In this document: one piece after another, positions 16,573 through 22,678 of the stretch | Numbering within the stretch: position 1 is the stretch's first letter | How the letters are laid out: every line of letters begins with the position of its first letter | Source: Gp7-AA10 sp035516895 | GTDB taxonomy: Bacteria > Acidobacteriota > Thermoanaerobaculia > Gp7-AA8 | Direction of reading: 5' to 3' | Assembly: GCA_035516895.1 (NCBI GenBank) | Contig: DATIZY010000349.1 | Span: 1 to 23,239, forward strand | Length of the DNA stretch: 23,239 nucleotides | Program-made: the position numbers and the translations under genes | The notes under the pieces: generated by a model | The model's input: only the letters and a program-made list of their open reading frames with translations | Database searches by the model: none | What the model was told of the DNA's origin: nothing

Positions 16573-17039
16573 CGGTGGGCGAGATTCGACGCCACGGCGC
16601 AGACGAACGCGCCGATGCCGAGCGTCGTGCGCACGGCATGCGCGCGACTCCAGTTGCGCGCGAGCGATTGTGAGAGGTCGCTCGCGTAGTCGCTCGCCGG
16701 CTGCGCTTCGAGTCTCCTGTTGATCGGCACCGTGGCCATGATCGTCGTCGCGAGCACGCCGGCGAGTCCGACGGCGGTGGCGGTATCGAGCGCGCGGCGA
16801 AGCGGACGCACATTTCGTGAGCCGACCGCAAGCGTGATCGCCGTTCCGAGCGCGACGGGACCGATCGCATTGAAGTAGCCGCTGACCTGCGCGTCGGTCG
16901 CGCGGCGCTCGTCAACCGACGGCAATTCCGATTCCCAGCCGGGCATCAGTGCCGCCTCGCCGAATCCGAGGGACCCGGCGAGGAGGCCGGAGGTGGTCAG
17001 GTTGACGAATCGCAGGATCGATTCGAGGCTCCGCGTCAC
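16560..17039 (-). CDS. DUF1772 family membrane protein
   Basis: A 159-residue membrane protein with four hydrophobic segments (about 12-30, 57-72, 86-105, 134-152). The motif VPINRRLE followed by W-S-R-A-H-x-V-R is typical of the DUF1772 / anthrone-oxygenase-like family. Substrates are unknown for most bacterial members. The GTG start at 17039 keeps the first membrane segment and has TACGAT 6 nt upstream (17051-17046), suggesting a leaderless mRNA; no SD is seen. It overlaps thiL tail to tail by 13 bp. Confidence 0.75.
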   Translation of the reverse strand: MTRSLESILRFVNLTTSGLLAGSLGFGEAALMPGWESELPSVDERRATDAQVSGYFNAIGPVALGTAITLAVGSRNVRPLRRALDTATAVGLAGVLATTIMATVPINRRLEAQPASDYASDLSQSLARNWSRAHAVRTTLGIGAFVCAVASNLAHRHAK

Positions 17040-17082
17040 GCGAAAATCGTAACACTATTTGTGTACGTTTCGCGAAAAGCGC

Positions 17083-17661
17083 TCACTTCTGCTGCATTTT
17101 CTTCTCGAGGTCCGCGAGCCGCTTTTCCAGGTCGCGGATGCGCGCCCGCAGATCGTCGTTGTCCGGCGTGGCGACGAGCGCCTTCCACTCGGCGCCGTCG
17201 AGTGCCCCGAGGCGGTTCTGCATGTCGCTGAGGCTGAAGCTCCGCTCGAATTCGCGGACCTCGCGCTGTTCGGGAACGACGACGAGGGACTGCTTCGCTT
17301 TGTTGCGCACGATGTCGAGGCGCACGTTGTCGCCGGCTTGTTTGCCTCGCATGATCTGAAAGATGTCGAAGCCGTCGGTCAGCGGATTGCCGTCGACGGC
17401 GGTGATGACATCGCCGACGCGCAGGCCGGCCTTCGCCGCCGGTCCGTTTTCCGTGACCGACGCGACGAGAACGCCGGAGTCGCTCGGGGCGCCGAAGAAT
17501 TCACGGAGCTCGGGCGTGAGGCTGGTGAGAGCGGCGCCGATGAAGGCGCGGGTCATCTTGAAGCCGGGGCCGTCGGCGATGACGATCTTGCGGTGCTCCT
17601 GAGCGAAGGCTGTCGTGACGGCCATCAGCAGCATCGCGGTGATGACGAGTTGTTTTTTCAT
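17083..17661 (-). CDS. Exported PDZ-domain protein
   Basis: A 192-residue protein with a clear signal peptide (MKKQLVITAMLLMAVTTAFA, cleavage after residue 20). One PDZ domain (about 60-130) contains GVLVASVTENGPAAKAGLRV, GDVITAVDG and a closing VRLDIVRN strand. The C-terminus (about 165-192, RARIRDLEKRLADLEKKM) is a predicted coiled coil. There is no protease domain, so it is probably an adaptor or sensor in the periplasm. An excellent GAGGAGA precedes ATG 17661, which rules out an in-frame extension upstream. It lies 7 nt after the membrane protein that follows the ECF sigma gene, which suggests an envelope-stress unit. Confidence 0.88.
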   Translation of the reverse strand: MKKQLVITAMLLMAVTTAFAQEHRKIVIADGPGFKMTRAFIGAALTSLTPELREFFGAPSDSGVLVASVTENGPAAKAGLRVGDVITAVDGNPLTDGFDIFQIMRGKQAGDNVRLDIVRNKAKQSLVVVPEQREVREFERSFSLSDMQNRLGALDGAEWKALVATPDNDDLRARIRDLEKRLADLEKKMQQK

Positions 17662-17668
17662 GGTCTCC

Positions 17669-18043
17669 TCAGTAGTACAAAAATTGCGGACGCTGTCCGG
17701 GGTCTTCACGGTTGACGATCAGCTGGGTGCCGCCGTTCTCGAGCACGACGACTGGCCGCTGTTCGTCGGCCATGGCTTTGACCTGCTGCAGTTCGGTTTC
17801 GATGCGCTGCCGCTCGGCGCGGAGTGATTCGAGGCGTTTCTCGCGCCGGTATTCGATCGACGCGAACGATGCGGCGACCACGATCACGAGCATCGCGGCG
17901 AGGGCGAGCGTCCAGGTCGCTCTTCGCCGGCTTCCCGCCGGCTGAGAACCGGCAGTGCGTCGAAGCACGTCAGACTTGAATCGGGGCGACGCCTTCACTC
18001 GCGGCAGGCGCCGCATCGCATCGCCAATTTCTTTCTCGGTCAT
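17669..18043 (-). CDS. Single-pass membrane protein, putative anti-sigma factor
   Basis: A 124-residue protein with a basic N-terminal cytosolic part (1-43), one transmembrane segment (44-62, TWTLALAAMLVIVVAAS) and a coiled coil (about 65-95, RREKRLESLRAERQRIETEL) on the other side. Position directly after an ECF sigma gene and topology both fit an anti-sigma factor. No zinc-binding HxxxCxxC (ZAS) motif is present, so the assignment rests on context. ATG 18043 is preceded by GGAGGAGATC. The coding start lies 74 nt inside the sigma gene, an unusually long overlap. Confidence 0.7.
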   Translation of the reverse strand: MTEKEIGDAMRRLPRVKASPRFKSDVLRRTAGSQPAGSRRRATWTLALAAMLVIVVAASFASIEYRREKRLESLRAERQRIETELQQVKAMADEQRPVVVLENGGTQLIVNREDPGQRPQFLYY

Positions 18044-18548
18044 GATCTCCTCCGATCCACCACGGCTCGAGCTCGACCCGGAGCAGCGCGCGCGCACGCG
18101 AGATGCGCGACTTGATCGTTCCGATCCTGCAGCCCAGGGCGCGGGCGATCTCCTGATACGGCCATTCTTCGATTTCGTAGAGCACGAGCGGCGCGCGGAA
18201 CTTCACCGGCAGTTTGTCGAGGGCAGCGGCGACTTTCGACCGGATCTCATCGCTCGCGACACGGTCCGTCGCTGCTTCGGATGACGGATGCGCCGCGGTG
18301 AGCATCGGCAGAAGAAGCTTCCACCGGCGTTCGCGACGGATCTCCGAGATTGCGGCATTCGTGGCAATGCGAAACAGATACGGTGCGATCGAGTCCTCGC
18401 GGCAATTTGCGATCGATCGATACAGCCTCACGAACGCGTCCTGCGCGATCTCCTCGGCCCGGTCGCGCGAGCGCGTCAGGTGCCACAGGTAGTTGACGAG
18501 CGAGTCCTGGTAGCGATCGACGAGCTCCGCGAAGTTGTCCGCGTCCAT
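17970..18548 (-). CDS. ECF-type RNA polymerase sigma factor
   Basis: A 192-residue sigma-70 family protein with only regions 2 and 4. Region 2 (about 5-75) holds LVNYLWHLTRSRDRAEEIAQ and DAFVRLYRSI; region 4 (about 110-160) holds LPVKFRAPLVLYEIEEWPYQ, EIARALGCRIGTIKSRISRA and a terminal RALLR. It should direct transcription of an extracytoplasmic-stress regulon. The start at 18548 is supported by CAGAGG 5 nt upstream; a longer frame upstream is not supported by homology. The C-terminal 25 residues (after about 168) are encoded in the overlap with the next gene and look non-conserved. Confidence 0.92.
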   Translation of the reverse strand: MDADNFAELVDRYQDSLVNYLWHLTRSRDRAEEIAQDAFVRLYRSIANCREDSIAPYLFRIATNAAISEIRRERRWKLLLPMLTAAHPSSEAATDRVASDEIRSKVAAALDKLPVKFRAPLVLYEIEEWPYQEIARALGCRIGTIKSRISRARALLRVELEPWWIGGDHDRERNWRCDAAPAASEGVAPIQV

Positions 18549-18662
18549 CCGTGCCTCTGAGACATGTACGCCGCAGCGGCGGATGGGTTCCCGCGCCGTT
18601 GTGCCTTCTCCGTCGACAGACGGTACCCGAAGGACGGATGAGGACGACCGGACGCTGCACAC

Positions 18663-18682
18663 CCCTCTCGCGAAGGAGAGGG
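18663..18682. terminator. GC-rich hairpin downstream of the large TPR gene
   Basis: CCCTCTC-GCGAAG-GAGAGGG is a perfect 7-bp stem with a 6-nt loop, 9 nt after the stop codon of the TPR gene on the minus strand. No T-tract follows, so it may be a factor-dependent terminator or an mRNA-stabilising hairpin. The rest of the 142-bp spacer (18549-18690) shows only short GC-rich palindromes. Confidence 0.45.
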
Positions 18683-18690
18683 CACACGCG

Positions 18691-21528
18691 CTACCGGGTG
18701 CTTTCGAGCGATTTGATGCGGGTGGCGACGTCGCGGTAGTTGGTATTCAGTCCGTAGACTTCCATGAACGCCTTCTGCGCGTTCTCGTTGTCGCCGACGT
18801 CGACGTACGCCGATCCGAGGTCGTAGAGAAGGCCGAGGTGCTCTTCCTCTTTGATGTCGGGGATTTCCAGGCCTTTGCGATACCACTTGATCGCGAGCTG
18901 CGGCATTCCCTTCTCGAGGAAGCACAGGCCGAGCATCGACGCGCATTCGACGGCGCGCTTCGGGTCTTTCGACGCGAGCTGAAACTCGCCGATCGCTTCG
19001 TCGATGAGTCCCATCTCCTTGTACGCGATGCCGAGGTTGTAGTGGGTGTCGTAGTCCTCGCTGTCGAGCTGCTGCTCGACTCCCTTCTTGAACTCTTTGA
19101 AGATTTCCTCGAGCGACTGCTCTTCCTCGCTGAGCGCGATCTGTTCGCCGGCGTCTTCGACGAGCTCCGACTCGAGCTCCGCGGCGAGATCGAAAAAGTT
19201 CTCCTCGTCGGCGAAAAGATTTTCTTCCTGCGCTTTCGTGACGACCGGCGCGGGCGGTGGAGGCGGCGCGGCTTGCGGCGGCGGAGGAGGCGGCGCCGAA
19301 GCGACCGGCAGCTCGTCCTCGTCCGGAATCGCCGACAAGAGCTCGCTTTCGATTTCGACGCGCGACAGCGTCGGAGGACGCCGCGGCGCGGCTTTGGGCG
19401 GAGCGGGGGGCGGCGGGGGTGGCGGGGGTGGGGCGATGGGCTCAGGCTCGAGCTCCAGCTCGGGCTCCGGCTCGAGCGCCAGCGGCTCTTCTTCGGTCAG
19501 GTCGAGCTCCGGCGATGCGACCGCTTCGACTCCGAAGAACGGCTGCTCTTCCTCGACCGGCTCCGGCTCGCCGAGCGACAGCTCGGGCTCCGGCGACGGT
19601 TCGAACGTCAGCTCTTCGAGCGGCGCCGGCTCCTCCGCTTCGAGCGAGATCTCCTGCTCCTCGGCTGCGATCTCCGGCTCGGGTTCCGGCTCGAAAAGCG
19701 GAGCTTCGAGCTCCTCGGGCGCGCCCGTGGTCTCCATCTCGAGGCTGAACTCTTCTTCGGGCTGGACCGGGGGCGGAGGCGGCGGTGGTGGAGGCGGCGC
19801 AGCGGCGGCTTTCTTCGGCGCAGCGGCGGGCGTACCCAGCGATTGGCCGCGCGATGTGAAGTCATTCTTCACGATATCGATCGCTGCGGTATCACCTTTT
19901 TCATCGAGCAACGCGACGTACTGCAATGCCGCGGCGCGCGCGCCGCCGGTGTCGCCCTCGTCGAGCAGAATCCGATACAACTTCTCGTGCGCCGGCAGGT
20001 GTTTCGGTGCGCGCTCGATGATCGCGCGCAGGTGCTCGGCGGCTTTCTCGGCGAGGCCGTATTTCGCGAAGACTTCCGCTTCGGTGAGGTGTTCGGTGAT
20101 GAAATCGAGATCGTCGCCGCTTTCGGCCGCCTGCTCGTCCGCCGCGATCTCGACAGCCGGTGCGAGGTGCGTCGGCGGCGGAGGCGCGGCGGCGGAGGTG
20201 AAGCTGCTGAGGTCCAGCTCGGAGGGCGTGCTCTCGATCTCGAGCGACATCGACGAATCTTCTTCGAGGCTTTCGATCGTCGGTATCGGCTCTTCGATTT
20301 CCATCGGCGGCGGTGCGGCCGTCTCTCTGCGGGGCGGCAGCGTATCGACGCCGCCCATCTGCGATTTCACGAACTGCAGCTTGTTGCGATGCTGCGCGTT
20401 CTGCGGCTCGCGCTGAATGAGTTTTTCGAGGACGCCGGCGGCCTGCTGGTACCGCCCCTTCGTCACATGCGCCTCGGCGAGCGTGTTCATGGACGCGAGG
20501 ATGTTCGTCTCTTCGTTGAGCCGCGTGTAGGTCGCGACGAGACGCTCGAGCGTCGGAATGTGCGACGGATCGACGCGCAGAATTCGATTCAGCGCATCGA
20601 CAGCCGCTCCGCGCTCGCCGCGGCCGAGAGCGCGCTCAACGATGAAGTTGAGGTTTTCGAGGGCTTTGTCGAGATTGTTCTGTTTGAGATAGAGCTCGGC
20701 GAGGGTTTCGCGCGTCGACGGCTCGTTCGGATCGGTAGCGAGCGCATTCTCGAGCGCGCTCTTCGCCGAGCTGACGTCGCCTTTGCTGAGGAGGATGCGA
20801 GCCCATGTTGCGAGGAGCTTCGGGTTGTTCTTGTTGCTCTCGAGTGCGGTTTCGACGATCTGCTGCGCGTTGTTGAAATCTTTCGCTTCGATGAGCGCGG
20901 CGACGAGCGATTCGACGAGATCGACGTTCTTTGCGTCGATCTTCAGCGCTTTCTTGAAGACCTGCACCGCTTCTTCGAGCATGCCGCGCTTGAGCAGCAT
21001 GCGGCCGACGCGGTCGTACTCTTTGAGCGCCTCCCCGGTCTGACCGGCCTGCGAATGCAGATCGGCGAGCTTGACGTGCACGTTGATCGCGCCCGGATCG
21101 AGCTCGGCGATCTTTTTGTAGATCACCAGCGCGTTGCCGGGATCGCCGTGCTTGATGTAGTAGTCGGCGAGGACCTGGTACTGGCTCTTCGCCTCCATCG
21201 CCAGGCCCTGCTTGGCGTACAAGTCGGCGAGGCGCGCGTAGACCTCGAGCTTCGACGGATCGAGCTTGTTGATCTTCTTGTAGATCGCGATGGCTTTGAG
21301 GAAGAAGCCGTCCTTCGCGTAGTGATCGGCGATCTTTCCGAACGTCTTCACTGCCTCGTCGGTGCGGTTGATGCGCACCCAGAGGTCGCCGATGCGGTTC
21401 AGCGTGTTGACGTCGTTCGGATTGTCGTCGAGAAGGCGCTCGTATTCCTTGATGGCCGGTTCGATCTTGCCCTTCGCGACGAGCTTCTCCGCGTCCGCGA
21501 TCACTTTGTCGCGTTTAATCGCCGCCAT
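18691..21528 (-). CDS. Large cytoplasmic TPR scaffold protein with Pro/Glu-rich linkers
   Basis: A 945-residue protein without signal peptide. An N-terminal solenoid of about ten TPRs covers roughly 10-390 (units such as AIAIYKKINKLDPSKLEVYARL and LADYYIKHGDPGNALVIYKK). An acidic/Pro-rich linker and one further TPR pair (about 470-570) follow, then a long low-complexity region (about 590-800) with runs of ten prolines and repeated EPEPE/EEE patches. A C-terminal TPR set (about 835-930) includes DYDTHYNLGIAYKEMGLIDE. It resembles TPR scaffold proteins of Myxococcus, Geobacter and Acidobacteria whose roles are uncertain. The start at 21528 follows GGAGACG and overlaps the rnhB end by 14 nt. Protein partners cannot be deduced. 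Confidence 0.85.
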   Translation of the reverse strand: MAAIKRDKVIADAEKLVAKGKIEPAIKEYERLLDDNPNDVNTLNRIGDLWVRINRTDEAVKTFGKIADHYAKDGFFLKAIAIYKKINKLDPSKLEVYARLADLYAKQGLAMEAKSQYQVLADYYIKHGDPGNALVIYKKIAELDPGAINVHVKLADLHSQAGQTGEALKEYDRVGRMLLKRGMLEEAVQVFKKALKIDAKNVDLVESLVAALIEAKDFNNAQQIVETALESNKNNPKLLATWARILLSKGDVSSAKSALENALATDPNEPSTRETLAELYLKQNNLDKALENLNFIVERALGRGERGAAVDALNRILRVDPSHIPTLERLVATYTRLNEETNILASMNTLAEAHVTKGRYQQAAGVLEKLIQREPQNAQHRNKLQFVKSQMGGVDTLPPRRETAAPPPMEIEEPIPTIESLEEDSSMSLEIESTPSELDLSSFTSAAAPPPPTHLAPAVEIAADEQAAESGDDLDFITEHLTEAEVFAKYGLAEKAAEHLRAIIERAPKHLPAHEKLYRILLDEGDTGGARAAALQYVALLDEKGDTAAIDIVKNDFTSRGQSLGTPAAAPKKAAAAPPPPPPPPPPVQPEEEFSLEMETTGAPEELEAPLFEPEPEPEIAAEEQEISLEAEEPAPLEELTFEPSPEPELSLGEPEPVEEEQPFFGVEAVASPELDLTEEEPLALEPEPELELEPEPIAPPPPPPPPPAPPKAAPRRPPTLSRVEIESELLSAIPDEDELPVASAPPPPPPQAAPPPPPAPVVTKAQEENLFADEENFFDLAAELESELVEDAGEQIALSEEEQSLEEIFKEFKKGVEQQLDSEDYDTHYNLGIAYKEMGLIDEAIGEFQLASKDPKRAVECASMLGLCFLEKGMPQLAIKWYRKGLEIPDIKEEEHLGLLYDLGSAYVDVGDNENAQKAFMEVYGLNTNYRDVATRIKSLESTR
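19405..19433 (+). other. Strong G-quadruplex motif in the TPR gene (template strand)
   Basis: Four G-runs of 6, 5, 5 and 4 bases are separated by CGGC, TGGC and T loops. This exceeds the canonical G4 pattern and lies on the strand copied by RNA polymerase when the minus-strand TPR gene is transcribed. It encodes one of the polyproline runs. Confidence 0.75.
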
Positions 21529-22147
21529 CGTCTCCGTCTCGCCCGAACAGTAGCATCGATTCTTCCACGCCCTCGAACGATTTCCTGTGAATGGGACTCG
21601 GGCCGTAGACCTTCAAAGCGGCCTGGTGGCCTTCCGTCGCATATCCCCGATTGTGCCGGAAATCGTATACGGGGTAGCGGTCATGATACGACTCCATCAA
21701 CAGATCGCGGTAGACCTTGGCTACGACCGAGGCGGCAGCGATCGACACGCTCCTTTTGTCGCCCTCGATCAGCGGAATTTGCGGCATTTCCAGCGATTCG
21801 AGCATGACCGCGTCGAGAAGAAGTACATCGGGCCGTACGGGAAGTTGCTGCACGGCGTCGAACATCGCCAGCTTGCTCGCGCGCAGGATGTTGAGCTCAT
21901 CGATCGCGTGCGGCTCGACGACGCCGATGCCGATCGCGCGCGCGCAGGAGACGATGTGGCGGCAGACCGAGACACGGTCGATGCCGTCGAGCATCTTCGA
22001 ATCGTTCACGCCGATGAGCGTCGGCTCGCAATCGAGGATCACGCACGCGGCGACGACGGGACCGGCGAGACATCCGCGCCCCACTTCGTCGGTGCCGGCG
22101 ATCGCCCGAAAACCAAATTCGCGGAGCCGGCGCTCGATCACCGACAT
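21515..22147 (-). CDS. rnhB: Ribonuclease HII
   Basis: Endonuclease that removes RNA from RNA/DNA hybrids and misincorporated ribonucleotides. Family motifs: AGTDEVGRGCLAGPVVAA (catalytic Asp-Glu), VNDSKML, LLLDAVML (third acid), GDKRSVSIAAASVVAKVYRD (fourth acid) and NRGYATEGHQAAL, KVYGPSPIHRKSF near the end. With ATG 22147 the protein has 210 residues. The frame is open upstream through ARIAEMSVIERRLREF and into rplS (ATG 22285, preceded by GAGG), so an N-terminally extended form that overlaps rplS is possible; no SD precedes 22147. It follows rplS as in the classic trmD-rplS-rnhB order. Confidence 0.93.
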   Translation of the reverse strand: MSVIERRLREFGFRAIAGTDEVGRGCLAGPVVAACVILDCEPTLIGVNDSKMLDGIDRVSVCRHIVSCARAIGIGVVEPHAIDELNILRASKLAMFDAVQQLPVRPDVLLLDAVMLESLEMPQIPLIEGDKRSVSIAAASVVAKVYRDLLMESYHDRYPVYDFRHNRGYATEGHQAALKVYGPSPIHRKSFEGVEESMLLFGRDGDDGGD

Positions 22148-22199
22148 TTCGGCGATGCGCGCCAGTTCCGCGAACAGGCGATCGTAAAGGTCCCGCTTT

Positions 22200-22550
22200 T
22201 TAGCCTTGCTTCTTTTCTTCGATACGTGCGGCTTTTCCGCGGAGGTCCCGGAGGTAGTAGAGCTTTGCGCGGCGGACTCGGCCATGGCGTTCAACCTCGA
22301 TGCGATCGATCGACGGCGAATAGAGCGGGAACATTCTCTCCACGCCCACTCCGCCGGAGACCTTGCGCACGGTGAACATCTGCCGCGTTCCCCCGCCCTT
22401 GCGCGAAATGACGATGCCCTGGAACACCTGGATGCGTTCCTTGTCGCCTTCTTTGACCTTGACGTGGACCTTGACGGTGTCGCCGGGCTCGAAGTTCGGA
22501 ATGTCGGTGCGGGACTCCCGCGACTCGACCAATTTCATGATTTCAGGCAT
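22200..22550 (-). CDS. rplS: Large ribosomal subunit protein bL19
   Basis: A 116-residue ribosomal protein at the 30S-50S interface. Diagnostic segments are FEPGDTVKVHVKVKEGDKER, QVFQGIVISRKGGG, FTVRKVSGGVGVERMFPLYS and RRAKLYYLRDLRGKAARI. The start at 22550 has CGGAGC upstream and gives the standard N-terminus; the basic tail EEKKQG is short. A TAAAAT hexamer (22586-22581) upstream could add a local promoter after the trmD-rplS inverted repeat. Confidence 0.97.
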   Translation of the reverse strand: MPEIMKLVESRESRTDIPNFEPGDTVKVHVKVKEGDKERIQVFQGIVISRKGGGTRQMFTVRKVSGGVGVERMFPLYSPSIDRIEVERHGRVRRAKLYYLRDLRGKAARIEEKKQG

Positions 22551-22589
22551 GTCAGCTCCGTTTAGTTCAGCGGATTCTGTATTTTAGCA

Positions 22590-22651
22590 GTTGTCTGTTC
22601 TCTGTTGTCCGTAGCCTACCCCCTGACAACAGATCATAGACAACAGACAAC
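22590..22651. repeat. Intergenic inverted repeat of GACAACAGA words between trmD and rplS
   Basis: The outer arms GTTGTCTGTT (22590-22599) and AACAGACAAC (22642-22651) are perfect 10-bp complements. The inner arms CTGTTGTC (22602-22609) and GACAACAG (22625-22632) add 8 bp, separated by an asymmetric 2/9-nt internal loop; the central loop is 15 nt. The same word is repeated in tandem within each arm. The element fills most of the 127-bp spacer inside the ribosomal operon. Confidence 0.8.
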
Positions 22652-22678
22652 GAGGTGGCCCGTGTAACCGGCCGCCTC
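22652..22678. terminator. Hairpin at the trmD stop codon
   Basis: GAGGTGGCC (22652-22660) and GGCCGCCTC (22670-22678) pair over 9 positions with one wobble on the plus strand (a mismatch on the minus strand) and a 9-nt loop. The stem includes the last base of the trmD TAG. On the minus strand a GTTGTCTGTTG stretch follows, only loosely like a terminator tail. It may attenuate or process the trmD-rplS transcript. Confidence 0.4.

Noticed and set aside
17060..17082. TTTCGCGAAA palindrome as a terminator or operator
   Set aside because: Only a short 10-bp palindrome with no T-tract and no second copy; too little evidence.
18535..21807. Open frame of 1090 codons on the plus strand, and a Ser/Gly-rich one at 19088-20416
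   Set aside because: Both mirror the TPR gene and its Pro/Glu linkers; composition reflects reverse-complemented codons and no domain is seen.
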